A DNA stretch of 35,050 nucleotides from Novosphingobium sp. UBA1948 (GTDB lineage Bacteria > Pseudomonadota > Alphaproteobacteria > Sphingomonadales > Sphingomonadaceae), in the NCBI GenBank assembly GCA_002336765.1, contig DDES01000146.1, positions 1-35,050 on the forward strand, read 5' to 3'. The notes beneath the pieces are model-generated. The model saw only the letters and a list, made by a program, of their open reading frames with translations. It was not told where the DNA came from and ran no database searches. Numbering within the stretch: position 1 is the stretch's first letter; each line of letters opens with the position of its first letter. This document shows, piece by piece, positions 1-8,208 of the stretch. The translations under genes and the position numbers were made by a program.

Positions 1-599
1 ACATCATTCAGGAAGAGGCGGGCGAGGATGTGCTGCGCCTGTCGGGCGCGGGCGATGGCGACATTAACGAGCCGCTGCATCTGACCGTGCGTTCGCGCCT
101 GATCTGGCTGCTGGTCAATCTGCCCACGGCCATGCTGGCGGCCTCGGTGGTCTCCATGTTCAACGCGGAAATCGCGCGCTATGCGGTGCTGGCCAATCTG
201 ATGGGCATCGTGTCGGGCATGGGCGGCAATGCGGGCACGCAGACGCTGGCCGTGGCGGTGCGCGCGATTGCCACCAACCAGTTGACCAACACCAACACAT
301 GGCGCGTCATCGGGCGCGAGATGCGGATCGCGCTGGCCAATGGCCTGTCGCTGGGCCTGCTGATCGGGCTTGGCGCCTTTGCCATCTGGCAGTCTGTGCC
401 GCTGGCGCTGGTGTTTGGCTCGGCGATCCTCATCAACAATCTGGTGGCGGGCACGGCGGGCGTGCTGGTGCCGATCACGCTCGACCGGATGAAGATCGAT
501 CCGGCCACCAGTTCGGCGGTGTTTGTCACCACCTGCACCGATTGCATGGGCTTTTTCAGCTTCCTTGGTCTGGCCCATCTGGCGGGGATCGGCGGCTGA
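1..599 (+). CDS. mgtE: Magnesium transporter MgtE, C-terminal part (5' end outside window)
   Basis: The open frame enters at the left edge (codons in phase with base 3) and ends at TGA 597-599, so about 199 C-terminal residues are visible. MgtE is an inner-membrane Mg2+ channel whose cytosolic N and CBS domains gate a five-helix pore. The visible part holds the linker after the CBS pair (EEAGEDVLRLSG) and the pore domain: a WLLVNLP helix start, the conserved GGNAGTQTL loop, and DPATSSAVFVTTCTD followed by GFFSFLGLA near the end. The DPA..S...TT.TD block carries the pore Mg2+-site aspartate in characterised MgtE proteins. The N and CBS domains lie outside the window. Family assignment is strong. 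It is a flanking housekeeping gene, not part of the capsule cluster. Confidence 0.93.
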   Translation, partial: IIQEEAGEDVLRLSGAGDGDINEPLHLTVRSRLIWLLVNLPTAMLAASVVSMFNAEIARYAVLANLMGIVSGMGGNAGTQTLAVAVRAIATNQLTNTNTWRVIGREMRIALANGLSLGLLIGLGAFAIWQSVPLALVFGSAILINNLVAGTAGVLVPITLDRMKIDPATSSAVFVTTCTDCMGFFSFLGLAHLAGIGG

Positions 600-600
600 T

Positions 601-1005
601 ATGGCGCTGAACATGACAAAAGTCGCCTATGGCGCGCAATCGCTGGACGAGGTGCATGGCTGGTTTGCCGAAGGCGGCCGCGTGGCAGGGCGAGAAGTGG
701 TGCATATCACCACCCGCAACAAGCCCAAGCGCGCCGAGGAAATGATCGGCGGATCGGTGTTCTGGATCCTGAAGCACCAGTTGGTGGCACGCAGCGAGAT
801 CCTCGGTTTCGAGGAAGCCGAGGGCGGGCGCACGGCGATCCTGATTTCCTCACGTCTCGTCGATGTCCAGCCCGTGCCCCGCCGCGCGCATCAGGGCTGG
901 CGCTATCTGGAGGCCAAGGATGCGCCACCGGATCTGGCCGGAGGTGAAGCGGGCGATGTGCTGCCCGCCGGCATGGCCGCCGAACTGGCGAAACTCGGCC
1001 TTTAA
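601..1005 (+). CDS. DUF1489 family protein
   Basis: ATG at 601 lies 1 nt after the mgtE stop, so the two genes are probably co-transcribed. The product has 134 residues and no signal peptide or membrane segment. I assign it to DUF1489, a small conserved alphaproteobacterial family of unknown function, from the overall pattern (ITTRNKPKRAEEMIGGSVFWILKH; the later ILISSRLVDVQPVPRRAHQGWRYL). An open frame extends upstream to 523, but that part overlaps mgtE and is not family-like, so I use 601. The stop (1003-1005) overlaps the stop of the convergent kpsC-C gene (1002-1004), leaving no room for a terminator between them. No function can be assigned. Confidence 0.8.
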   Translation: MALNMTKVAYGAQSLDEVHGWFAEGGRVAGREVVHITTRNKPKRAEEMIGGSVFWILKHQLVARSEILGFEEAEGGRTAILISSRLVDVQPVPRRAHQGWRYLEAKDAPPDLAGGEAGDVLPAGMAAELAKLGL

Positions 1006-2396
1006 ATCCGCAACAATTTGCGCAGGCGCCCCTGCAACAGCCGCAGCCGCACCAGCGGCCCGTCCATCGTCGCCTGCCCTTGAGCCATGCGCATCACCAG
1101 CACCTCGACCGGACAGGGCAGGCCCGTGACCGGATCAAGATAGCGCGGATACTGGATCAACACCGCCGCCACCAATTCGTCCAGCGTCAACCGCCGCCCT
1201 CGCCGCGCGATGGTCGGCGCCAGATCGCGCGTGAGACCCCAGCCCGCGTAATAGGGCTGGCCATGCGTCACCACCTCCACCCCGCGCAACAGCGCCTCAA
1301 AGCCCGCCTGCGAGGAGATGACATGCACCGCGTCCACCTCGCCCAGCAGGCCGGCGATCGGGGCATAGCGCTCGATATGGTCGGCATGGGTCAAGGCTTC
1401 GGCATCAGGGATGCGGCCCTTGCGATGGCCAGCCTCGACATCGGGATGCGGCTTGTAGATCAGCTCGGCATCCGGCTCCAATGCCCGTGCGCGGGACAAA
1501 AGCGCGCGATTGTCGCAGCCTGCCCCGCCAAGGATCACCGCACGATCATCCTCCACCTGCCCTGTCACCAGCACGCGACGGCGGGTTTTGGGTGGCAGGC
1601 AGGGCGCGCCGTCACCCACGCCATATTTGCTGACGCCGGTGGCCACCAAAGTCGCGCGCAGCGCCGCCGCGCGCGCCAGAACTTCAGGCGTAAAAACACC
1701 CTCGCCCAGCATCCGCTCCAGCGCGGAAGGACGGGTCGGGTCGATATAGGAGCCCAGCGGATCGACGATCACCGAGAGCGGCGGCACGCAATTGGCGCCC
1801 AGCCCGTTCGAACGGATCAGCCCATCCTCGATCTCGCCGCGCCGCACCCCCAGCGCCGCCAGTTCCGCCTCCAGCCCTGCCGAGCTGCGCGCCACCCATG
1901 CCAGCGCCAGATCGCCGCCGCGCAACCCCTTGGCGCACATGCGATAGCGCACCGGACCCGTGCCATCCCAGAGCAGCGCGTCGAGCGTCGCGCGCTTCCA
2001 GCCCGCAATGCCGAAAATCGCGGCATAGGCGCGGTTCGCCTCGATCAGGCGCCGCCAGCAGCCGAGCAGCCGCACCGCCGCGATCCAGTCCATCGGTGCG
2101 CCGGTGAAAGGGTCATGCGGCGCGCCCGAGGCGATGATGCGCTCCGCCACCGCCGCCGCACATTCGCCGCCGCCGCGCAGACCCTGCACCCAATGCGACT
2201 CATCCTCGTCGCGCGGGCGCGTCCACGGATCGCGCTCGGGCGCCCAGAAGGCACCGCCCACCCGCTCCTCCACCAGCGCCGAGGCCAGCGCGGCGGGATC
2301 GCAGGGCACGCCAACGCCCTCCCGCACCAGTGCCAGAGCGCGGTGGCGAGGGAATGGAGGAATACGCAGGAAATGGCTTTCGCCGGCGACCATCAT
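1002..2396 (-). CDS. kpsC: KpsC C-terminal-module protein (probable GT107-type Kdo transferase)
   Basis: The 464-aa product resembles the second half of E. coli-type KpsC, which adds beta-Kdo residues to the lipid-linked capsule linker at the cytoplasmic face. Visible motifs: EDGLIRSNGLG at 190-200, PPLSVIVDPLGSYID at 205-219, VSKYGVG near 255-261, GQVEDD at 279-284, KPHPDV at 315-320 and YYAGWGLT at 382-389. EDGxxRSxGLG followed by GQVEDD is, as I recall KpsC, diagnostic of the C-terminal module, while the N-terminal module has DQxxGDxSV. Residues 95-145 (DPFTGAP... then a Trp/Arg-rich stretch) look like the inter-module tail of full-length KpsC. The first ~90 residues are not recognised. 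It is the last gene of the minus-strand precursor operon, 23 bp after kdsA. The start codon is the first of two tandem ATGs. The missing N-module is encoded at 13956-14921. Confidence 0.85.
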   Translation of the reverse strand: MMVAGESHFLRIPPFPRHRALALVREGVGVPCDPAALASALVEERVGGAFWAPERDPWTRPRDEDESHWVQGLRGGGECAAAVAERIIASGAPHDPFTGAPMDWIAAVRLLGCWRRLIEANRAYAAIFGIAGWKRATLDALLWDGTGPVRYRMCAKGLRGGDLALAWVARSSAGLEAELAALGVRRGEIEDGLIRSNGLGANCVPPLSVIVDPLGSYIDPTRPSALERMLGEGVFTPEVLARAAALRATLVATGVSKYGVGDGAPCLPPKTRRRVLVTGQVEDDRAVILGGAGCDNRALLSRARALEPDAELIYKPHPDVEAGHRKGRIPDAEALTHADHIERYAPIAGLLGEVDAVHVISSQAGFEALLRGVEVVTHGQPYYAGWGLTRDLAPTIARRGRRLTLDELVAAVLIQYPRYLDPVTGLPCPVEVLVMRMAQGQATMDGPLVRLRLLQGRLRKLLRI

Positions 2397-2419
2397 GCCA
2401 TCAGACTAGGCAGCGCGGA

Positions 2420-3289
2420 TCAAGAGTCCACAGGTTTCAGCTTCACCGCATCATCCACCGCCTGCAAATCGCGCAAAAACGGCTCCAGATCGGCCAAAGG
2501 CAGCGCGCAAGGCCCGTCGCACAGGGCTTGCGCGGGATCGGGATGGGTTTCGAGGAACAGGCCAGCAATGCCCACCGCGATCCCCGCCCGCGCCAAGGCG
2601 CCAACCTGCGAACCGCGCCCGTCGGCGCTATCCGCCCGCCCACCGGGCTTCTGCAGCGCGTGGGTCACGTCGAAAATCACCGGCGCCATGGGCTTCATCA
2701 GATCCATGCCCAGCATATCGACGACCAGATTGTTGTAGCCGAAACACGAACCGCGCTCGCACAGCAGCACGCGGTTGTTCCCCGCTTCGCCGCATTTGGT
2801 GATGATGTGGCGCATTTCATGGGGCGCGAGGAATTGCGGCTTTTTCACATTGATGACCGCGCCGGTGCGGGCAATCGCCTCGACCAGATCACTCTGCCGC
2901 GCGAGGAAAGCAGGCAGTTGCAAGATGTCAGCCACCTGCGCCACGCTGGCCGCCTGATAGGGCTCGTGCACATCGGTCAACACCGGCACGCCGAAGCTGG
3001 CCCGCACTTCCTCGAGCAGGCGCAGGCCCGCCTCCAGCCCCGGCCCGCGAAAACTGTGCAGCGAGGAGCGGTTGGCCTTGTCGAAACTGGCCTTGAACAC
3101 ATAGGGGATGCGCAGCCGCCGCGTTACATCCACGAAATGCTCGGCCACGCGCATCAGCATGTCGCGCCCCTCGATCACATTCATGCCGCCGATCAGCGTG
3201 AAGGGCCGGTCATTGCTGAAAATGATCGTTTCGTTGAGGCGGACGCTGGGTCCGCTATGGGCGTTGCCGTTGGGGTTTGCTTGCGACAT
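2420..3289 (-). CDS. kdsA: 3-deoxy-D-manno-octulosonate 8-phosphate synthase
   Basis: The 289-aa product condenses phosphoenolpyruvate with arabinose 5-phosphate to give Kdo 8-phosphate in the cytosol. Hallmarks of the family are present: GGMNVIEGRD (34-43), KASFDKANRSS, PVLTDVHEP, LPAFLARQSDLV and LFLETHPDP near the C-terminus. Length is normal (about 280-290). The residue after GGM is Asn37, the position that is Asn in the metal-independent E. coli enzyme and Cys in metal-dependent enzymes such as the Aquifex one, so this should be the metal-independent class. ATG at 3289 is preceded by an AAGGA ribosome-binding site. It sits between kdsB and kpsC-C, so all dedicated Kdo genes are contiguous. 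Confidence 0.96.
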   Translation of the reverse strand: MSQANPNGNAHSGPSVRLNETIIFSNDRPFTLIGGMNVIEGRDMLMRVAEHFVDVTRRLRIPYVFKASFDKANRSSLHSFRGPGLEAGLRLLEEVRASFGVPVLTDVHEPYQAASVAQVADILQLPAFLARQSDLVEAIARTGAVINVKKPQFLAPHEMRHIITKCGEAGNNRVLLCERGSCFGYNNLVVDMLGMDLMKPMAPVIFDVTHALQKPGGRADSADGRGSQVGALARAGIAVGIAGLFLETHPDPAQALCDGPCALPLADLEPFLRDLQAVDDAVKLKPVDS

Positions 3290-3315
3290 GGCGTCCTTTT
3301 AGCCGATCCGGCGTG

Positions 3316-4125
3316 CTAGTCGATCCCGCGTGCCGCCAAAATGGCTTCAATCACCGGCGTATCCTGCGGATTGTTGAGCTCGATGCAATCCCAGCCCACC
3401 GGATCATGCACCACCACCTGAACGGGAGCCATCCCTTCCAGAAAACGCAATTGCTCGAGCCCTTCGAGCCGTTCGAGCGGCGACACCGGCTGCGCGGCAT
3501 ACCAGCGCAGCGCCTCTGGCCGATAGGCGTAAAGCCCGAGATGCAGCAGCACCGCCTCCTGCGGCGCTACCTCGGTTTCGGGGATAAAGGGGATCATGCG
3601 TTTGGAGAAATAGAGCGCCCGTCCGTCCCCGGCCACCACCGCGCAGGTCCCCCCTACGCGCCCCTCCGCAGCATCTTGCGCCAGATGGCGATAGGTGCTG
3701 TCCGAGCAACGCAGCGCCGCCGTCGCCATCGCCGCATCGCCGCGCATGGCCAGCGCCGCCACCAGATCGGGGATGAGATGCGCAGGGGTCAGCGGGGCGT
3801 CACCCTGCAGATTCACCACGATGTCCACATCCGGCAGGCCCGCCAGCGCCGCAGCGCAACGCTCGGTGCCGTTGCGGCAATCGGGCGAGGTCATCACCAC
3901 CTGTCCGCCAAAGCTGCGCACATGATCGGCAATGCGCGCGTCATCGGTGGCGACATAAACGCCAACGCAGGCTGGATCTGCCTCTTGAACCGCCAGCCCC
4001 GCCCGCCAACTGCGCTCGATCAACGTGCGCACCGTGCCCGCCGCGCCGCGCAAGGGGGCCAACGGTTTGCCGGGAAAACGGGTGGAAGCATAGCGCGCGG
4101 GAATGACAAGTGCGTAGCGGGTCAT
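3316..4125 (-). CDS. kdsB: CMP-Kdo synthetase (3-deoxy-manno-octulosonate cytidylyltransferase)
   Basis: The 269-aa product activates Kdo with CTP to CMP-Kdo, the donor for KpsS and KpsC. The N-terminus VIPARYASTRFPGKPLAPL is the family nucleotide-binding signature. ALYFSKRMIPFIP, LHLGLYAYRPEAL and LEQLRFLEG follow in the expected order. One oddity: the usual QGDEP metal/substrate motif reads NLQGDAPLTP, losing the Glu. The aspartate is kept, so activity is still likely, but this may mark a divergent capsule-specific paralogue (KpsU-like role). It lies between kpsF and kdsA with 26-44 bp gaps, consistent with one transcript. Confidence 0.92.
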   Translation of the reverse strand: MTRYALVIPARYASTRFPGKPLAPLRGAAGTVRTLIERSWRAGLAVQEADPACVGVYVATDDARIADHVRSFGGQVVMTSPDCRNGTERCAAALAGLPDVDIVVNLQGDAPLTPAHLIPDLVAALAMRGDAAMATAALRCSDSTYRHLAQDAAEGRVGGTCAVVAGDGRALYFSKRMIPFIPETEVAPQEAVLLHLGLYAYRPEALRWYAAQPVSPLERLEGLEQLRFLEGMAPVQVVVHDPVGWDCIELNNPQDTPVIEAILAARGID

Positions 4126-4169
4126 AGGCAGGCGCTAGCCACTGGGAGCGAGATTGTAAATCGGCCCGC

Positions 4170-5180
4170 TCAGTTCAGACCCAGTTGCAGCAAATCATGG
4201 ATATGGATGATGCCGATCGGCCGGTGTTCGCGGGCGGCATCCTTGCGGTTCATCACGAAGGCAGCGGTGATCTTGCTGTCGTTGAGGAATTGCAGCGCGT
4301 CTGCCGCCAGCATGTCCGACGACAGCGAGCGCGGGCTGCGCGTCATCACCTCGCCCGCCGTGGCCTGTGCCAGCACGGCAAAATGGCGGCGCAGGTCGCC
4401 ATCGGTGATGATCCCCACCAGATCGCCCGCATCCCCCACCACACCGGCAATGCCAAAGCGGCGGCTGGTGATCACCGAGACCACCTCGGCCATCGGCGTG
4501 GCATAATCCACCAGCGGCAATTCGCGCGGGCCATGCATCAATTCCACCACCGGCGTCAGGCGCAAGCCGATCGCGCCCCCCGGATGCAGCGCGCGGATCC
4601 GGCTGCGCGAAATGCCGCGCGCGTCCATCACCGCCAGCGCCAGCGCATCGCCCAGCGCCAGTTGCAACGTGGTGGATGTGGTGGGCGCCATGCTGGCCGA
4701 GCAGACTTCGGGCACGGGCGGCAGCGTGAGCAACACATCGGCCTGTTCCCCCACCAGCGAGGACGCTTCCGACACCATGCCGATGATCTTGACCCCCATG
4801 CGGCGGGCATGGGTGATCACGGGGCGCAATTCGCGCGTGTTGCCCGAATTGGACAGCACCAGCAGCACATCGCCCTGCACGATCATGCCCAGATCGCCAT
4901 GCGCGGCCTCGGCCGGATGCAGGAACATCGAGGGTGTGCCGGTGGCCGACAGCGTGGCGGCGATCTTGCGTCCGATATGGCCCGATTTGCCCATGCCCGA
5001 AACCACCACACGGCGACGGGAACCGGCGATCAGCGCGCAAGCCTCGACAAAGGAGTCGCCAAGGCCGCGCTCCAGCATGGCCAGCGCGGCGGCTTCGGTG
5101 CGGACAACCTCGCGCCCGCGCTCCAACAGGGCCTTGCGGTCGATGTCAGAGACGGTGAAGTGATAGCTGGATTCGGTCAC
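4170..5180 (-). CDS. kpsF: D-arabinose-5-phosphate isomerase (KpsF/KdsD family)
   Basis: This enzyme interconverts ribulose 5-phosphate and arabinose 5-phosphate, the first committed step to Kdo. The SIS domain is clear: VVSGMGKSGHIGRKIAATL, then TPSMFLHPAEAAHGDLGM, SNSGNTRE and APTTSTTLQLALGDALA. It is followed by HPGGAIG and two CBS repeats to the C-terminus. I place the start at GTG 5180 (VTESSYHFTVSD), giving 336 aa, close to the family norm of 320-340. The frame stays open to 5366, but the extra 62 residues (e.g. LPGSNIWKVSQGNPR) are unlike the family. It follows a 198-bp gap after manA, so this Kdo sub-operon may have its own promoter. Confidence 0.92.
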   Translation of the reverse strand: MTESSYHFTVSDIDRKALLERGREVVRTEAAALAMLERGLGDSFVEACALIAGSRRRVVVSGMGKSGHIGRKIAATLSATGTPSMFLHPAEAAHGDLGMIVQGDVLLVLSNSGNTRELRPVITHARRMGVKIIGMVSEASSLVGEQADVLLTLPPVPEVCSASMAPTTSTTLQLALGDALALAVMDARGISRSRIRALHPGGAIGLRLTPVVELMHGPRELPLVDYATPMAEVVSVITSRRFGIAGVVGDAGDLVGIITDGDLRRHFAVLAQATAGEVMTRSPRSLSSDMLAADALQFLNDSKITAAFVMNRKDAAREHRPIGIIHIHDLLQLGLN

Positions 5181-5378
5181 GTTCCGGCAAACCTGTGTCT
5201 TATCAAGGGCACAACGAGGAGTCCCCCGCATCGCGCTGTTGAACTTTAACAGAAGGCCCCGAGGGTTTCCCTGCGAGACCTTCCAGATGTTGCTTCCCGG
5301 CAACCCGCCGTCACCACAGTTTTCCTGTGATTGCAACCCCTTTGCGACAAGTGCCCCCGCCGCCAAGGTAGATAGAAA
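5181..5378 (-). promoter_or_regulatory. 198-bp gap between manA and kpsF, possible internal promoter region
   Basis: This is the widest gap inside an otherwise tightly packed minus-strand gene series. It contains several short inverted repeats: CTGTT/AACAG at 5236-5252, CACAG/CTGTG at 5315-5329, and GATAG/CTATC at 5371-5383, the last overlapping the manA stop codon. No convincing sigma-70 pair was found. The position makes it a plausible place for a promoter or attenuation structure controlling the Kdo genes separately from the sugar-nucleotide genes. That is inference only. Confidence 0.3.
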
Positions 5379-6194
5379 CTATCGGGACAGCGCGCCGATC
5401 ACGAGTGCAGACGCGTCTTTTCCGACAGCAATCGCCTCCACATTGGGCGCAAGCGCGCATTCGCCTGCGGCCACCGGCGCGCCCTCCGCGCCAACCATGC
5501 CAGCCATGGGCGCCACCAGCACCGGCCCCGCGCCAAAGCCCTCGCGCCAGGCCGCCGGGTCCATGCCATCGACCCGTACCAAGCGGAAGTAAGGCCCTTT
5601 GACCAGCGTCACAGTCCCCCGCGCCGGCACCTGCCGGTGCCACTGCGTGAGATCGTAAACCTCGCCCCGCGCCACGGCGATCCCGTCGTCCAGATGCAGT
5701 TGGCGCGGACGACCATAGTCATAGAGGCGATAGGTGATGTCGCTGTTCTGCTGCACCTCGATCACCGAAACGCCTGCCCCGATGGCATGCACCGTGTTGG
5801 CGGGAATGTAGAAAAAGTCCCCCACCGAGACCTTGTGCCACACCAGCAAATCCTCGATGCTGCCATCGAGCGCGGCCTTGCGCATGGTCGCGGGGTCCAG
5901 ATCTTCGCGAAAGCCGATGCCCAGCCGTGCATCCTGCTGCGCGCCCACCACCAGCCAGCATTCCTCCTTGCCCTGCCGTCCCAGCCCCTTGGCCAGCGTC
6001 TGCGCGTCAGAGGGATGCACCTGCACCGACAGTTTTTCGGAAGCGAAGATATATTTCACCAACAGATCGGGCAGCTCGGCCGGAGGCTCGAACCATACCT
6101 CGCCAATCCGCTGACCGTCCGGCGCGACAAAAGGCGCGGGCAGCACATCGCAGCCCCACGGCTTTTCCACCACGCGGATGGGCAGCAGGCTCAC
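5379..6194 (-). CDS. manA: Class I mannose-6-phosphate isomerase
   Basis: The 271-aa product should interconvert fructose 6-phosphate and mannose 6-phosphate, feeding GDP-mannose synthesis. It is the short class I (cupin) type. Zinc-ligand motifs appear in order: LSVQVHPSDAQT (Gln/His), GKEECWLVV (Glu), and FFYIPANTVHAIGAG (His). The N-terminus KPWGCDVLP and the EVQQNSDITYRLYDYGR block are typical. The start is GTG at 6192-6194 with a GAGG ribosome-binding site 8 nt upstream, lying inside the end of manC. The gene begins 10 bp after the manC stop, so the two are probably translationally linked. The C-terminal 60 residues are Ala/Gly-rich and poorly conserved. I saw no phosphomannomutase gene here, so mannose 1-phosphate must come from an enzyme encoded elsewhere. 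Confidence 0.92.
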   Translation of the reverse strand: MSLLPIRVVEKPWGCDVLPAPFVAPDGQRIGEVWFEPPAELPDLLVKYIFASEKLSVQVHPSDAQTLAKGLGRQGKEECWLVVGAQQDARLGIGFREDLDPATMRKAALDGSIEDLLVWHKVSVGDFFYIPANTVHAIGAGVSVIEVQQNSDITYRLYDYGRPRQLHLDDGIAVARGEVYDLTQWHRQVPARGTVTLVKGPYFRLVRVDGMDPAAWREGFGAGPVLVAPMAGMVGAEGAPVAAGECALAPNVEAIAVGKDASALVIGALSR

Positions 6195-6204
6195 GGGTGC
6201 AGCC

Positions 6205-7242
6205 TCACTGGTTCACAGCTCCACCCAGCTTGCCCACCTTCTGCACGCCCGCTGTGCTGGTCACCAGCACCTCGTCGCCATCCACAACAACGATCACGCC
6301 TTCCAGCCCGATCACCGACACGCGCGGCCCATCGCTTTCCACCAGCACCTCGCGGCAATCGACCAGTTCGGCGCGGCCAACCACACAATTGCCCAGTTCA
6401 TCCTTGGGCCGTGCATCATGCAGCGCGTCCCAGTTGCCAATGTCGGACCATGCCATATCGGCGGGTACCATCGCGGCGCGGGTGGTCTTTTCCATCACCG
6501 CATAGTCGATGCTCTCGCTCGGCACCTGGGCAAAGGCGGCGGCATGGGGGTGGAAGCGATGGCCATCCTGCGTGCCGCCCTGCACCGCGCCGCGCACCGC
6601 ATCGAGAATATCGGGGCGATGCTCGCCCAGTTCCTTCAGGAAGTCCCCCGCGCGGAAGGCAAAAATGCCACCATTCCAGCTATAGGCGCCCTCCGCCAGA
6701 AAGGCGACGGCACGTTGCAGATCGGGCTTCTCGACAAAGCGATCAACCTTGAAGCCGCCGCCTGCAATTGCCTCACCGCGCCGGATATAGCCAAAGCCGG
6801 TTTCAGGCGCTGTGGCAGCGATGCCGAAAGCCACCAGCCAGCCGCCTTCCGCCAGTTCCGCAGCAGCGCGCGCGGCTTCCACAAAGGCATCCACCCGACC
6901 GATATAGTGATCCGACGGGCAGACCAGCATCACCTGATCGGGCGCGAGGCGCAGCGCCGCCAGCGCGATGGCCGCCGCCGTGTTGCGCGCGGCCGGCTCG
7001 ACAATCACCTGCGCATCGGGGGCAAAGCCGAGCTGGCTTTCCACATGCTCCAGATGCTTGCCGCCGGTCACGATGAACGGCGCGTCAAAAAGGCTGCGGT
7101 CACTGGCGCGGCGCAGACTTTCCTCGAACAGCGTGTAGTCGCCCACCAGCGGCAGAAAGGGCTTGGGCTTGATCGCCCGGCTCCTTGGCCACAACCGCGT
7201 GCCCGAGCCTCCGCACAGAATAACCGGCGTAATCTTTGTCAT
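6205..7242 (-). CDS. manC: Mannose-1-phosphate guanylyltransferase (short form)
   Basis: The 345-aa product makes GDP-mannose from mannose 1-phosphate and GTP. The N-terminus VILCGGSGTRLWPRSR...KPFL is the nucleotidyltransferase signature. CPSDHYIG, ETGFGYIRRGE, VDRFVEKPD and SWNGGIFAF follow as in ManC/CpsB. The left-handed-helix tail is present, but there is no C-terminal phosphomannose isomerase domain. That explains the separate manA gene just downstream. ATG 7242 has an AAGGGG site upstream. The frame is open to 7290, but those 16 residues are not conserved. No GDP-mannose dehydratase or fucose synthase gene is in the window, so GDP-mannose is probably used as such. Confidence 0.94.
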   Translation of the reverse strand: MTKITPVILCGGSGTRLWPRSRAIKPKPFLPLVGDYTLFEESLRRASDRSLFDAPFIVTGGKHLEHVESQLGFAPDAQVIVEPAARNTAAAIALAALRLAPDQVMLVCPSDHYIGRVDAFVEAARAAAELAEGGWLVAFGIAATAPETGFGYIRRGEAIAGGGFKVDRFVEKPDLQRAVAFLAEGAYSWNGGIFAFRAGDFLKELGEHRPDILDAVRGAVQGGTQDGHRFHPHAAAFAQVPSESIDYAVMEKTTRAAMVPADMAWSDIGNWDALHDARPKDELGNCVVGRAELVDCREVLVESDGPRVSVIGLEGVIVVVDGDEVLVTSTAGVQKVGKLGGAVNQ

Positions 7243-7305
7243 CGTAACCCCTTGGTCGCACGTTGGCCGCCCGTGGCATTGTGGCACCACTCTAGCGCGA
7301 TATAC

Positions 7306-8208
7306 TTAGAAAGCGGGAGCAGCTTTCGCTCCGCTTTGGAGTAAGCGCCTCAGGTATTCCGCGTAATTCCCCTTGCCAAGGCGGAATGTGGCCGCCTCCA
7401 GCCCCTTGTCGTCGATGAATCCCATGCGCCACGCGATTTCCTCGGGACAGGCGATCTTCATCCCCTGCCGCTTTTCCAGCGTGGCCACAAATTCGGCGGC
7501 TTCGAGCAAACTGTCAGGCGTGCCGGTGTCGAGCCAGGCAAAACCACGGCCCATTTCCATCACTTTCAGGTTGCCGCGCTCCAGATAGACGCGGTTGACA
7601 TCGGTGATCTCCAGCTCGCCGCGCGCGGAGGGCGCGATATTGGCGGCAATATCCACCACGCTCTCGTCATAAAAATAGAGGCCGGTCACCGCCCAGTTCG
7701 ACTTGGGGCTCGCGGGCTTTTCCTCGATACTGATCGCGCGGCGCGTCTCGTCAAATTCCACCACGCCATAGCGCTCCGGATCGGCCACATGATAGGCGAA
7801 CACCGCCGCCCCCGCATCGCCCGTCGCCAGCGCGGTTTTCGCCGCCGCCATCTGTTCGGGCAAGCCATGGCCAAAGAAGATGTTGTCGCCCAGCACGAGG
7901 CAGGAAGGCCCGCCCGCTACAAAATCCGCGCCAATGGTGAAGGCCTGTGCCAGACCTTTCGGCTCGGGCTGCACGGCGTAGGTGAGGCTGATCCCCCACT
8001 GCGATCCATCGCCCAGCAGCGCCTGAAAAGCGGGCGCGTCATGCGGCGTGGTGATAATCAGCACCTCGCGGATGCCCGCCAGCATCAGGGTGGACAGCGG
8101 GTAATAGATCATCGGCTTGTCATAGACCGGCATGAGCTGCTTGCTGAGGCTCAGCGTCATCGGATAGAGCCGCGTGCCGCTGCCGCCGGCCAAAATGATC
8201 CCCTTCAT
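7306..8208 (-). CDS. rmlA: Glucose-1-phosphate thymidylyltransferase
   Basis: The 300-aa product catalyses the first step of dTDP-L-rhamnose synthesis, joining dTTP and glucose 1-phosphate. The N-terminus MKGIILAGGSGTRLYPMTLSLSKQLMPVYDKPMI is reproduced in family form. GDNIFFGHGL, VVEFDE, SIEEKPASPKSNWAVTGLYFYD and GRGFAWLDTGT also match RmlA. Length is normal. Its ATG overlaps the rmlD stop (ATGA, 8205-8208), indicating translational coupling. Order is rmlC-B-D-A, then a 63-bp gap to manC. Confidence 0.97.
   Translation of the reverse strand: MKGIILAGGSGTRLYPMTLSLSKQLMPVYDKPMIYYPLSTLMLAGIREVLIITTPHDAPAFQALLGDGSQWGISLTYAVQPEPKGLAQAFTIGADFVAGGPSCLVLGDNIFFGHGLPEQMAAAKTALATGDAGAAVFAYHVADPERYGVVEFDETRRAISIEEKPASPKSNWAVTGLYFYDESVVDIAANIAPSARGELEITDVNRVYLERGNLKVMEMGRGFAWLDTGTPDSLLEAAEFVATLEKRQGMKIACPEEIAWRMGFIDDKGLEAATFRLGKGNYAEYLRRLLQSGAKAAPAF

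Noticed and set aside
1080..2738. Long plus-strand open frame (552 codons) opposite kpsC-C and kdsA
   Set aside because: It is Arg/His/Gln-rich, matches no family and lies antisense to two clearly conserved genes. High GC creates such mirror frames throughout the window.
5181..5366. N-terminal extension of kpsF to an ATG at 5366
   Set aside because: The extra 62 residues are unlike KpsF/KdsD, and the GTG at 5180 gives the normal family length.
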